Assembly (NCBI GenBank): GCA_037127255.1
Contig: JBANSL010000004.1
Location: 76,689,127 to 76,753,126, forward strand
DNA from: Persicaria tinctoria
Taxonomy: Eukaryota > Streptophyta > Magnoliopsida > Caryophyllales > Polygonaceae
Reading direction: 5' to 3'
DNA: 64,000 nt
Numbering within the stretch: the first letter of the stretch is position 1; every line of letters starts with the position of its first letter. Of the stretch, positions 55,097 through 64,000 are shown one piece after another. A program made the position numbers and the translations under genes. The notes under the pieces are model-generated. The model was not told where the DNA came from and ran no database searches. It was given only the letters and a program-made list of their open reading frames with translations.

Positions 55097-55232
55097 TGTT
55101 AGCATTATATTATTTATATGTGTCCATATCATGTACAGTTACGATTGTACCCTTAGGGTTTTCACCCATTGATATATATACATGAGTAGGCCTCTGAGAT
55201 CCGTCAAAGACTCAGTTCTCCGAACACTTACA
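55097..55232 (+). repeat. 3' LTR of copia A (136 bp)
   Basis: Direct repeat of 42231-42366; four substitutions. Followed by the ATAAT target-site duplication. Confidence 0.93.
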
Positions 55233-55253
55233 ATAATGAATAACTAAGCTTAC

Positions 55254-55919
55254 CGAATCTTGGGGTTTGGAATTATGACTTCAGAGGACAAGTATCCTTC
55301 ACAAAGATCGATATCCCTTCGTTTAAGATATTCTTCAAGAACTTTATCTTGCTTTCTAACCTCTTGTATCTGCAATTACAAAATTTTAATAATCAAATCA
55401 CCACTATGAACTATAGGAAAGATCTACAGACAAATATGTTATGGAAATTAATTGATTCTAGATGAGTTAACTTCAATATTACCTATAAGCAGGGACAGAT
55501 TAAGGAATTGGCTGGGTTCGCTCCATCCCACCTCATTTTTATAAAAATAAAATAAGAGGTAAAAAAATTAAGGAAATTAATATATAAAAAAATTTGTTCA
55601 TTTATTTATTAAATTAAGAGTTTTGTTAGTAAAATTATACGTATGAGAAAATTTTAGCCTACCTAGCCCACCCGAATTTTAATTTCTGGTTCCATGTCTG
55701 CCTATAAGTCTCCATGTACTCTTCGACACTGGCATCAATGGCCTTGAAGAAATCACTCATTCCAGCATCAATAATCAACAAGTCTAAGGACTCGGAGCCA
55801 CAATTAACACTTCAATTCAATCCAAACAAGAGCCAAAGATAGCTGTCATCAAGGTGATGGTGGTCGTGAAAAAGAAGGGAAGGAGGAGAAGCGCCTTCAT
55901 CTTCTTCTTCATCAGCCAT
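55254..55919 (-). pseudogene. Remnant of an unknown plant gene, two N-terminal exons
   Basis: The ATG at 55919 begins MADEEEDEGASPPSLLFHDH and runs to a TGA after about 35 codons, then stays open in the same frame: CGSESLDLLIIDAGMSDFFK, then AIDASVEEYMETYR to about 55702. A hAT MITE lies at that exon's end. A second exon, 55254-55369, sits between TTGCAG and a donor G|GTAAGC and can be read IQEVRKQDKVLEEYL then LCEGYLSSEVIIPNPKIR, although a direct join leaves the phase unmatched. Coding-like text, splice borders and shared strand support a former gene. I do not recognise it. The copia A insertion 17 bases past the second exon cuts off anything downstream. Confidence 0.45.
55500..55700. mobile_element. 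Small hAT MITE at a splice donor (201 bp)
   Basis: CCTATAAG flanks both ends (55492-55499, 55701-55708). Ends CAGGGACAGA and, reversed, CAGACATGGA. 8-bp duplication and CAGGG start fit hAT. Confidence 0.8.
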
Positions 55920-56767
55920 GGATAGAGCATTGGGGAAGGACGAGCGAACCTGGTACGGATAATTTTTATTTGATAAGGGATAATTAATTACTTAATTAAA
56001 TTATCTTAAAGGTATATTTTACCAAAATTTCCCTAGTTTATATGCATCTATCAATTTTTTTTTGGGTGCAATTATATGCATCTATAATAATAGCAGAGTT
56101 TGGCTAACATACTAAGATGATTGTGTATGAAGAACGTGGAGTATTGTTTACTTGGTGTGCTTGACAGTACAAGTAACTTTTTAAAGTTTTTTGTTTTATA
56201 TCAGTTACCCTTTTAAGAATGATAAAAACTATATAAAATAATAATAATTTTATTAATTGATAAAAATAATTTCATACTTAATACAATTGTCTATCAGTTT
56301 ATATAAAAAAATTGAAAAATTGAAATTCAATTTATAGAGTTTTTAGCTACTTACAAAACGTGTCAAAATGTCAAACAACAAGTTTTGTGAGATGTAAGGA
56401 GTATATAGTTTTAAATGAAATAAAGCTGATTATGAGTGTATTTGGTAACCGAAGCTGAATGAGTAGTTGAAGCTATCTGGTTAATTATGTAAAACATATG
56501 TTAAATTTTACCGTTAAAAAGCTAGTAATAATGTACGTGTAACCTTAGCTGATAGGGTAGCTCATAAAATTCAATTCTAAAATGCTAATTCAAATATAAT
56601 CTTGGCCTTATTTCATTCAAATATAAGGAACTTGTTATTAAGAGAGGATCCTCACCCGCTCAGGTCTATCTGAAAGGGGGAAAAAGAAGATTAATGGGCT
56701 TTTAAAGTTTGGGGGCAAAAATAGATGGAAAAAGGGATTTAAACGTGGGTCTATTAAAGACTCTTGA
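55920..56767. other. No gene seen
   Basis: AT-rich. At 56166-56400 there is sequence resembling a worn Stowaway-type MITE (TGATAAAAACTATATAAAATA on one side, a GGAGTA end on the other), but both ends could not be matched. Confidence 0.35.
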
Positions 56768-56879
56768 ATATTTTATGGGACAGTTTGCAAACTATACAAA
56801 TAAGGTGGTCAAATTAGCAAACTATACAACACCCTTGTGCCCCTCCTGCGTGCCCCCCCCCCCTCCGCGCCGACATTTT

Positions 56880-57170
56880 TTTTTTGCATCATTGCTGACG
56901 CTGATGCCGGGAATGCTGACGTCAGCATTGCTGACACCGTTTATAGGGATGTTGACGCCAACGTCAGATTTTTTTTTTTCGCGCGTCAATGCAGACGCCG
57001 ATGTCGGGAATGCTGACCTCAGCAGTGCTGACATCGTTTACATGGATGCTGACGCGGGGGACATCGACGATACTAACACCGGGGATGTCGACAATGCTGA
57101 CGCCAACTATGTTGACGTCGGTGTTTACGAGGATGCGCGCTGACGCCGACATTGATGACATCGAAGATCA
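56880..57170. repeat. GACGCTGA/TGTCGG-rich low-order repeat
   Basis: Short units such as GCTGACGTCAGCATTGCTGA, GACGCCGATGTCGGGAATGC and ATGTTGACG recur in loose tandem. Both strands have open frames of 60-144 codons for that reason alone. Two T-runs with flanking similarity (56876, 56967) suggest an internal duplication of about 100 bp. Confidence 0.7.
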
Positions 57171-57479
57171 ATATATTTGACATATTAAGTCATTACAAAT
57201 TATTTGGATTTCACAAATCAAATAACATTAGAAATTTTATATAAAATATAAAAGAAATAAAGGAATATTTTATTTTATTTTTGATAGTGAAAAACAAAGA
57301 ATATCGGTGAGTAATTAAAACAAATTCATTATAAAAAGCATTGAAGTTATTGAAGTCCCAATCCCCTTCTCAATCTTCTCAAAAGTAATTTGCTGACGCC
57401 GACACCGGATACACCGAATTTGCCGACGATGTTGACGCCCTTCCTCCTCCATCTCTTATATTGCAAAAATGATGTTGGC

Positions 57480-57990
57480 AAATATATACCTACATAAAAA
57501 AATGCATAAAAACGATGTCAGCGCTAAAAATATGCATAAAAACTATGTCACTAAAAATAGGCATAAAAACGATGTCAACACTAAAAAATAAACCAATTTT
57601 TAAGGAATCAAGCATACATATATACCTACATATATAATATCCAACTAAAAACGATGTCAGCACTAAAAAATATGCATTAAAATGATGTCAGCACTAAAAA
57701 ATAGGCATAAAAACTATGTCAGCACTAAAAATAGGCATAAAAACGATGTCAACACTAAAAAATAAACCAATTTTTAAGGACTCGAGCATACATATATACC
57801 TACATATATAATATCCAACTAAAAACGATGTCAGCACTAAAAAATATGCATAAAAACGATGTTAGCACTAAAAAATACGCATTAAAATGATGTCAACACT
57901 AAAAAATAAACCAATATTTAAGGACTCAAGCATACATATATACCTACATATATAATATCTAACTAAAAACGATGTTAGCATTAAAATAAA
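57480..57990. repeat. Tandem array with higher-order structure
   Basis: The short unit is AAAAACGATGTCAGCACTAA plus AAATATGCAT, about 32 bp. Groups of three to five units alternate with GCATACATATATACCTACAT followed by ATATAATATCCAACT; this larger period appears three times (near 57610, 57785, 57930). Confidence 0.8.
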
Positions 57991-58479
57991 TTGAACAAAA
58001 AAAAAATCAACCACCTAAAACTTCAACTTAAGTAAACCGATTCCAATATTATCCAACTATTTAGATTGATTACACATTGAAAAGTTCAAGTATATATAAG
58101 AGTGAGCTAGGTAGTAATTAACTATCTAAGATGCCATAGTATTGACCATATTAAGTAATTCCTAATATGTATATCTAAGATGCCATAGTACTGTTCATAG
58201 CACCGCAGATTCATAAGAAAACAAAGACAGTAATCGACAAGGAATATTTCAAGATTCTTATTGGTGAATTTCCGAAACACATGAGATGCAGTTTGCTTCC
58301 CCATAACTTGTTATTATTGTTTCAATGAACATGAAAAATTGAAAATATGAAATACCCTGATCAATATTGTTACATGATGTGTCCCAAAAATTGAGATTGA
58401 ATGGAAGGCATCAGTTATAAACTTATAATAGTTTGCTTCCCCATAACTTCATTATTGATTTTGTTGGTACCTCTTAGCC

Positions 58480-58635
58480 CAGGGAGTGCAAAGTAATGAA
58501 AGTCCTTGTAACATCAAAGAGGTTGACACTGGATTTTCACCTAGTAGTAAGCTAGAGGCTGAGAGTGAAGAGTTCTCTTCTTGGGTTAGACAGTTAAAGC
58601 ATCGACAAGGAATATTTCAAGATTCATATCGGTGA
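58480..58635 (+). pseudogene. Exon-like captured fragment, unknown gene
   Basis: After a possible acceptor (CCTCTTAG) the frame reads SNESPCNIKEVDTGFSPSSK, then LEAESEEFSSWVRQLKHRQG and ends FQDSYR with a TGA at 58633. The composition is that of a soluble protein C-terminus. The last part (CGACAAGGAATATTTCAAGA) is also present at 58236-58280 in another copy. Family not recognised. It lies inside the Mutator-like element, so it is probably captured host sequence. Confidence 0.35.
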
Positions 58636-58649
58636 ATTTCCGAAACACA

Positions 58650-59520
58650 TGAGATGCAGATCTACGAATAGAGTCGTCAAGATGTTCGATGGATTCAACG
58701 ACAGTAATCAGCAAGGAAAAATTAAGAGCGATGAAAAACATACCCTGACGTCGTCGGATTTACGGGGAGGCATCGGGCAGGCAAACGACAACCCTAGCTC
58801 ACCGGAATCGATCTTTTCCGGCATCATTGGAAGCTTCAATATGCTGTCAGCAATAGAGAAACAGAGGCGGAAGAGGAGCATGAGAGGAGGAAGCTTCAAT
58901 ATGCTGTCAGCAATGAGAAGCTACTGCCTCGTTTCGGCAGATCAGATCGATATCGCAACAGTCCTCGCATCGCTTACGGCGACCTCACCACCTCCTGAAT
59001 TGCCTCGTCGAGGCCAATCTCGGCCCGTCGTCTCTCTCTCCAGAAATTGTTGACTCCTATGACGTTTTTTAAACTCCAGAAATCTCAGCCGGTCTCGAAG
59101 CAGGAGAGTACAGAAACTGACCATGTCAGCACAGGCCATTCTTACTGGAAGGCGAGATCAGATGCGAGATCTAGAGGATCATCCCGCCGACTTGTCGCCG
59201 AGACTAGATCTGGATGATCATCCCGCCGTCCTAATCATAACCGGCGGCAGGAGAGAGAGAGGAGCGGAGGCGCTGAGGAGCAAGAGATCGCCGAAAGGGA
59301 TGATCAGAGAAATGAGAGTACAGAAACCGACCTCGAATCCGAGGACGCCGGACGGATTCAGAAGAGGAAATTAAGCAAACATCCTTGAATCTGATAAATT
59401 TTGGGGAGCACAAAGGATCGATTGCTGACAGAGGTGGAGGAGGAAGAGGAAGGCGTAGAAGGAGGGGAGGAGGATCGATAGGAGACAGATATCGGAGGAG
59501 GGGGAGGGCAGTGTAAACGG
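58650..59520. other. GC-richer cargo of the Mutator-like element
   Basis: A 134-codon ORF (58649-59053, plus) and smaller ones exist. It includes a near-repeat of GGAAGCTTCAATATGCTGTC (58829, 58889) and of GATCATCCCGCCG (59177, 59216). No domain is recognised; possibly promoter/exon DNA of a captured gene. Confidence 0.3.
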
Positions 59521-59637
59521 AGAAGCGGATGGACAGTTAACAAACGTGTATAGTTTTCTAATTAAAACAAAAACGTGTATAGTTTGCTAATTTGGCCGAA
59601 AATTTGCACATTCGGCGCAAATTTTCTCATATTTTAT

Positions 59638-59860
59638 TCATCCCTCTACCATCGAGCTAAGCGTTTTATTATTCTATTACTCACTTTACTTAATTTTATT
59701 ATCAAAAAACACCCGATATATATAAAAATATATATGCCTTTTATCACAAAATCGAATGGTGGGTGAAGTAGCAACTGATATTGGATTTGAAAACTAAAGG
59801 ATTCAGGCCATCTCGAGCTTGTAAATTTAACGAAGACTCAGATTCTAACTACCAAAAAGG
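59638..59860. other. No gene seen
   Basis: AT-rich spacer between the Mutator-like element and the copia C LTR, whose left border is not fixed. Confidence 0.35.
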
Positions 59861-60157
59861 CTACCCGCTAAGAGGGTGAAGATCACAAGATCAAGAACGA
59901 CAATAGAGAGATTGAGCTGAATAGAGGTGAAGAGTGAAGATTGTTGATGATGTTTACTGTTGCATTAGATGCAGCATAAAACGGCAGTCATAGGTCATAG
60001 AAAATGGAAAGGGAACTAATCCCAAAATTGATTCTCAAGTAGGGTTTCTTCCCTTATTTATACTACAAGTGTGATCACATAGGAGTGAGTGCACACTAGT
60101 TACCATAGGGCCTAGTGACATAAGCATAAAATGCATAATATAAACATATGTTTAACA
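59861..60157 (-). repeat. 3' LTR of copia C (left border uncertain)
   Basis: On the minus strand it starts TGTTAAACATATG at 60157, directly after the polypurine tract TTGAGGGGGAG (60168-60158). A TATAAATAAGGG box lies near 60058. The partner LTR is right of the window, so the end near 59.8-59.9 kb could not be set. Confidence 0.65.
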
Positions 60158-60180
60158 CTCCCCCTCAAGTGAGGAGTTCA

Positions 60181-61899
60181 TCAAACTTGAAACAAATTGA
60201 TGACTCCTAACTTGGAGAGAAGTTTCTGAGATTGATCAACTGAAACAATCTTCGTGAAGATGTCTGCTGGTTGCTCCTTTGTTGGTAGATAGCCAAGAGA
60301 GATTTCCTTGCTCAACACCTTGTTTCTCACCAGATGGCAGTCACGTTCTATGTGCTTGGTGCGCTCATGAAACACAGGATTACGAGCTATATGTATGGCA
60401 GAGACATTGTCACAGAACAACCTTACAGGTTCAGTTTGCTTCACATCAAGATCATCAAGCAATTTCACCAGCCATGTGATCTCACAGCAGACAGTAGCCA
60501 TAGCCCTATACTCTGATTCAGCAGAGGACATAGCAACATAAGATTGCTTCTTTGTCCTCCAAGAAATGAGGGAATTGCCAAGCATCACACAAAACCCAGT
60601 TAGTGACTTTCGAGTCATGGGGCAGCTTTGCCAATCAGCATCACAAAATGCACTTAGCTGCAACACAGATCTATTTGAGAGAAGAAGCCCTTGTCCAGGA
60701 GCTCCCTTGAGATACCTCAGGACATGTTTAGCACCCTTCCAATGCTCATCATTTGGGTTGTGCATAAACTGACTGGGTACTTGGACTGCATAGCATAGAT
60801 CAGGACGAGTGATTGTAAGGTAGATTAACTTACCAACCAATCTTCTATAAGCTACTGGATCCACAAGTTTTCTTTCACCTTCTAGAGACAATTTTACTTT
60901 GGGATCTAGAGGTGTGGCTGCAGGCTTTGAGTCACTCATCCCTGTCTCACTCAGCAACTCTAGAGTGTATTTTCTCTGATTGATCATCAAGCCTTGAGGT
61001 GTGCTTTCAGCTTCAATGCCTAGGAAGTATCTCATTCTTCCAAGGTCTTTCATTTTGAAGTGATCTTGTAAGTGCACCTTCAGTCTCTTGATCTCTTCAG
61101 CATCATTTCCTGTGATGATCATGTCATCAACATAGACAAGGAGTGCAGTATATGAGTGAGGTTTGGATTTGAAGAAGAGAGAGTAGTCTGCCTTGGACTG
61201 CTCAAAGCCTGCTTCTTTGACCACCTGAGAGAACCTAGAGAACCATTGTCTAGGTGCTTGTTTAAGTCCATATAGGGACTTGTTCAGTTTGCATACCATC
61301 TCTGGTGCCTTGGCCTCAATTGCACTCTCCCCCTGAGGACAAGAATGGCTTTTTAAGAGATGATATGCTGGTGGTAACTCCATGAACACATCCTTCTCTA
61401 ATTCTCCATGAAGAAAGGCATTAGCAACATCCATTTGAGTGATGTCCCAGCCTTTAACACTGGCCACTGCAAGGAGAGTCCTGACTGTGATCATCTTTGC
61501 CACAGGAGCAAATGTCTCACTGTAGTCAATGCCTTCCAGTTGAGAGAAGCCTCGAGCAACTAGCATGGCCTTATGCTTGTCAAGAGAGCCATCAGCATTG
61601 AATTTTAGCCGGAATAACCATCTGCAGCTGACAATAGAAATAGCAGAAGACTTGGGCACAAGAGAAGACCAAGTGTTATTCTCTTCAAGAGCATGTAATT
61701 CAGAAATCATAGCAGATAACCACTCAGTCTTTGTCAATGCCTCATCCAAAGTAGAAGGTTCAGATAGAGAAGCCACATTATTGATAAATGTTTTGTATGA
61801 AGAGGAGCAAAGAGAATAAGAGAGGGTAGATGAGATGGGATAAGGTGACTTACTGAGAGGAGTAACTGCAGTTGGGAGAGTCTTGGAGGAGGTACACAC
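60181..61899 (-). CDS. Copia C reverse transcriptase and RNase H
   Basis: 572 open codons. Blocks: WLSAMISELHALEENNTWSS, FRLKFNADGSLDKHKAMLVA, ITQMDVANAFLHGELEKDVF, NKSLYGLKQAPRQWFSRF and LLVYVDDMIITGND with the catalytic YVDD intact. RNase H: FCDADWQSCPMTRKSLTGFC, SSAESEYRAMATVCCEITW, CDNVSAIHIARNPVFHERTK and HIERDCHLVRNKV. It ends ADIFTKIVSVDQSQKLLSKL then GVINLFQV and a stop at 60181, 12 bases before the polypurine tract. The catalytic residues I can see are all in place. Confidence 0.93.
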   Translation of the reverse strand: MCTSSKTLPTAVTPLSKSPYPISSTLSYSLCSSSYKTFINNVASLSEPSTLDEALTKTEWLSAMISELHALEENNTWSSLVPKSSAISIVSCRWLFRLKFNADGSLDKHKAMLVARGFSQLEGIDYSETFAPVAKMITVRTLLAVASVKGWDITQMDVANAFLHGELEKDVFMELPPAYHLLKSHSCPQGESAIEAKAPEMVCKLNKSLYGLKQAPRQWFSRFSQVVKEAGFEQSKADYSLFFKSKPHSYTALLVYVDDMIITGNDAEEIKRLKVHLQDHFKMKDLGRMRYFLGIEAESTPQGLMINQRKYTLELLSETGMSDSKPAATPLDPKVKLSLEGERKLVDPVAYRRLVGKLIYLTITRPDLCYAVQVPSQFMHNPNDEHWKGAKHVLRYLKGAPGQGLLLSNRSVLQLSAFCDADWQSCPMTRKSLTGFCVMLGNSLISWRTKKQSYVAMSSAESEYRAMATVCCEITWLVKLLDDLDVKQTEPVRLFCDNVSAIHIARNPVFHERTKHIERDCHLVRNKVLSKEISLGYLPTKEQPADIFTKIVSVDQSQKLLSKLGVINLFQV

Positions 61900-61956
61900 A
61901 TAGTCCTTCTGCTAAGCTGGAGGATGGACATTCCTTGATGACCTTCTAGGCACATG

Positions 61957-64000
61957 TTAGGTGGGTGGAGAGGGTTCAAAAAAGTGTGGTATCTCATCAA
62001 AACCTGGGGGAACAGGTGAAGGAGAGTATTCTGCATGTGAGTGAGGACTGGTAGGATTCAAGGATGGTGGAGATTCATCATGCAGAATACCAATGGGAGT
62101 GAAGGTGGGAAATGGGCTTAGATAGTCCTCCTCATAGGTGGAAGATGAAGAGGATGGAGGAGAATAAGACTTGATGTCCATGCTAGTGGCAAATGGGAAC
62201 ACATGTTCAATGAAGGTAACATCTCTGCTGATTTCACATTTTTTGGTGAGTAAGTTGTACACCTTATATCCTTTGAAGCCAAAAGGATATCCAATAAAGA
62301 CACATGGAGCAGATCTAGGATCAAATTTGCCTTTAGAGGAAGCATGAGTAGAGACAAAACATAATGATCCAAAGACCTTCAGTTTCTCATAATCTGGTGG
62401 TGTTTTGAAGAGAATTTCATAGGGAGATTTGTGTTTTAGAAGAGGGGAGGGCAATCTGTTTATGATGTATGTAGCAGTAAGTATGCAATCACCCCAAAAA
62501 GTCATAGGCACACATGACTGATATTTCAAGGCACGAGCAGTTTCAAGAATGTATCTATGCTTCCTTTCAACCCGACCATTTTGTTGGGGTGTGCTCTTGC
62601 AAGAGCTTTCATGAATGATGCCCTTAGACTGTAAGAAGTGTAGTAGCTCATAATTAAAAAACTCTGTGCCCTGATCACTCCTAATAGTTTTTACAGTGGT
62701 GGAGAATTGGTTTTCAATCAAGGCAATGAAGTGTTTGATCTTTGTAGGGGTTTCAGATTTGTGTTTCATTAGAAAAGCCCAAACACTTCTGCTATAGTCA
62801 TCCACAACAGTCAAAAAATACTTATGACCATTGTAGGTTTGGGTGTCAAATGGACCCCATAAGTCACAATGCAACATAGAGAATGCAGAATCAGCATGAG
62901 ATGTACTTGAATGAAACACATTTCTTGTCTGTCTAGCAAATGGACAAATAGAACAAGTAAACTCAGTCTTAAACTTTTGCATAGAAGATGAAATAGATGG
63001 TACATGCATCAGTTTGTCAAAAGGAGCATGACCAAGTCTGTAATGCCAAATGGCACTTAATTCAGAATTTGTAGAGGTAGGCAGAAAAGATGGAATGCCA
63101 AGTCTAGATTTACATTGATAGGCATTTTTGAGAGTTTTGTGTGGGACAAAATTGCCAAGATCATCAAGAAGAGCAGCATCCAGTTTAGCATCAGGCACCA
63201 GGTGATATAGTCCTCCAATTTCTTTACCAATTGCAATCATTATCCTCCTTGCAGGGTCCTGAATGACACATTTGTGAGAGAAAAAGAAAACCAAGCAATG
63301 GAGATCATGGATCAGTTTGCTTATAGATAACAAGTTAAATTGAAATTTGGGGACATACAAGACATTGTTAAGTGTAATGGTGTCTGAAATGGTAGCATCT
63401 CCTGTGAGTGTGACACTTCTGTTTGTGTCATCAGGGAGATAGACAGATAAGGGTTGGGATAGAGACTTTGTGTTTGATAGGAATTTAAGGTTACAGGTCA
63501 TATGGTCAGTGGCCCCACTATCTAGAATCCAAATCTTTGAAAACATTGAAGAGCTAAGACAATGAGTGATACCTGCCAGTGAGATCTCAGAAGCCTTGTC
63601 TCTCTTGTCAAGCAGCTTCATAAGAGTGTTGAGCAGTTGTTGGTTATCTAAAGAGAGACTCTGAGTAGCACCTGGCTCACCCACAGATGTAGTTGCAGCT
63701 TTGTCCATGGAAGCATTTGCACTATTGGCCTTGTATTTGTTGTCTAGTGCATCCCTTTCTCTGAAGAACTTAGGCTCATTTCCACCTCCAGGTCTAGGAA
63801 TTTGGGGCTTGAACTTGCTCTTTGGATGCCAAGGAGGGTAACCAAAGACTTCCCAGCATCTGTCAGTCTTATGGTTGCCATTACAGTGCTCACATTTTCC
63901 CCTTTTTCCCTTCTCTTTTCCAGCATTTGAGCTCAATGCAGTAGAATCATTAGAGACAGAGGAAGACCCTGCAGGCTTGTTTCCTATGTCATCTTGCAGC
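61957..64000 (-). CDS. Copia C gag C-terminus, protease and integrase (partial)
   Basis: Open from the right edge. A Cys/His cluster CEHCNGNHKTDRCWEVFGYP is the gag zinc-binding part. The protease active site is WILDSGATDHMTC. Then IWHYRLGHAPFDKL and CSICPFARQTRN (integrase zinc region), LHCDLWGPFDTQTYNGHKYF (Asp), TIRSDQGTEFFN (Asp), STPQQNGRVERKHRYILE (Glu) and a chromatin-side tail with GYKVYNLLTKKCEISRDVTF. It ends at TAA 61959-61957; a TAG at 61914-61912 follows in the same frame before the reverse transcriptase ORF. Only these two nonsense codons separate it from an uninterrupted polyprotein. Confidence 0.93.
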   Translation of the reverse strand, partial: LQDDIGNKPAGSSSVSNDSTALSSNAGKEKGKRGKCEHCNGNHKTDRCWEVFGYPPWHPKSKFKPQIPRPGGGNEPKFFRERDALDNKYKANSANASMDKAATTSVGEPGATQSLSLDNQQLLNTLMKLLDKRDKASEISLAGITHCLSSSMFSKIWILDSGATDHMTCNLKFLSNTKSLSQPLSVYLPDDTNRSVTLTGDATISDTITLNNVLYVPKFQFNLLSISKLIHDLHCLVFFFSHKCVIQDPARRIMIAIGKEIGGLYHLVPDAKLDAALLDDLGNFVPHKTLKNAYQCKSRLGIPSFLPTSTNSELSAIWHYRLGHAPFDKLMHVPSISSSMQKFKTEFTCSICPFARQTRNVFHSSTSHADSAFSMLHCDLWGPFDTQTYNGHKYFLTVVDDYSRSVWAFLMKHKSETPTKIKHFIALIENQFSTTVKTIRSDQGTEFFNYELLHFLQSKGIIHESSCKSTPQQNGRVERKHRYILETARALKYQSCVPMTFWGDCILTATYIINRLPSPLLKHKSPYEILFKTPPDYEKLKVFGSLCFVSTHASSKGKFDPRSAPCVFIGYPFGFKGYKVYNLLTKKCEISRDVTFIEHVFPFATSMDIKSYSPPSSSSSTYEEDYLSPFPTFTPIGILHDESPPSLNPTSPHSHAEYSPSPVPPGFDEIPHFFEPSPPT

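Larger units (their letters stand above)
42231..55232 (+). mobile_element. Ty1/copia retrotransposon A, with nested insertions (13 kb span)
   Basis: Bounded by 136-bp LTRs (42231-42366, 55097-55232) and by ATAAT on both sides (42226-42230, 55233-55237). A tRNA-iMet-type primer-binding site follows the left LTR. Gag, protease, integrase, reverse transcriptase and RNase H follow in copia order. A hAT element sits at 45041-46127 and a second copia element at about 47646-54822. LTRs differ at four positions (about 3%). Pol carries frameshifts and stops, so it is inactive. Confidence 0.93.
56777..59628. mobile_element. Mutator-like element (2.85 kb) with gene-like cargo
   Basis: ATATTTTAT flanks both ends (56768-56776, 59629-59637), the 9-bp duplication typical of Mutator. 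Left end GGGACAGTTTGCAAACTATA; right end reversed GAGAAAATTTGCGCCGAATG; both continue into CAAATTAGCAAACTATACA. Inside are a GCTGACG-rich block (56880-57170), an AT-rich repeat array (57480-57990), an exon-like piece (58480-58635) and GC-richer DNA (58650-59520). No transposase. Similar in plan to the element at 34102-35854. Confidence 0.85.
59861..64000 (-). mobile_element. Ty1/copia retrotransposon C, 5' part beyond the window
   Basis: Minus-strand copia element: 3' LTR, polypurine tract, RNase H, reverse transcriptase, integrase, protease and a gag zinc-binding region, which runs off the right edge. The whole visible coding part (64000 to 60181) is one frame with only two stops, both near 61.9 kb. 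Best preserved of the three copia elements. Confidence 0.92.

Noticed and set aside
57480..57990. Centromeric satellite
   Set aside because: Only about 0.5 kb and enclosed by transposon ends; better explained as cargo of the element.

Overview
The window is nuclear DNA of a flowering plant, most likely a eudicot. The signs are spliced genes with GT..AG introns, plant-type gene families (glycosyltransferase family 92, F-box, RAV-like AP2) and very dense plant transposable elements: Ty1/copia, Ty3/gypsy-like non-autonomous LTR elements, L1-type LINEs, SINEs, hAT, Mutator-like and Stowaway elements. It holds few host genes and many nested insertions. Nothing prokaryotic, no rRNA, no CRISPR and no confident tRNA gene was seen. 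All assignments come from reading the sequence; no search was run.

Layout. At 0.3-1.8 kb is a minus-strand multi-exon gene with a SAP-type motif. At 1.9-16.5 kb lies one minus-strand LINE (endonuclease, reverse transcriptase, zinc-binding and RNase H regions) cut in two by a non-autonomous LTR element (4697-15251, TSD ACGGG). That element is itself interrupted by a second, coding-free LTR element (9243-13436, TSD ATGCT, 579-bp LTRs) filled with three families of stem-loop tandem repeats. At 16.5-29 kb are small DNA transposons with clear target-site duplications, an F-box pseudogene, a 213-bp tandem array split by a long-TIR element, a SINE, a polyA retroposon with a 19-bp TSD, and a LINE relic.

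At 29.66-32.30 kb (minus) is the one gene that looks fully functional: an 11-exon glycosyltransferase family 92 gene whose exons join into 536 codons with consistent phases. At 34.1-35.9 kb is a Mutator-like element carrying GC-rich sequence and a 65-bp tandem repeat. At 36.6-37.4 kb are coiled-coil pseudo-exons. At 37.6-41.9 kb is decayed LTR-retrotransposon DNA, and at 41.9-42.2 kb a RAV-like AP2 fragment.

At 42.2-55.2 kb is a 13-kb nest. A copia element with 136-bp LTRs and TSD ATAAT carries a 1.09-kb hAT element in its pol gene and a second, complete copia element in its RNase H region. A diverged second copy of the RNase H segment lies on the far side. The inner copia keeps one uninterrupted frame over 4.3 kb except for five nonsense codons and an altered reverse transcriptase YxDD motif. 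At 55.2-55.9 kb are minus-strand pseudo-exons with a hAT MITE sitting on a splice donor. At 56.8-59.6 kb is a Mutator-like element with a 9-bp TSD that appears to carry gene pieces. From about 59.8 kb to the right edge is a minus-strand copia element with only two nonsense codons in the visible frame.

The elements form relative-age stacks: LINE, then gypsy-like element (LTRs roughly 2% diverged), then inner repeat element (LTRs about 1.2% diverged); and copia, then hAT and a second copia. Most findings concern unusual architecture inside these elements rather than a new enzymatic system.
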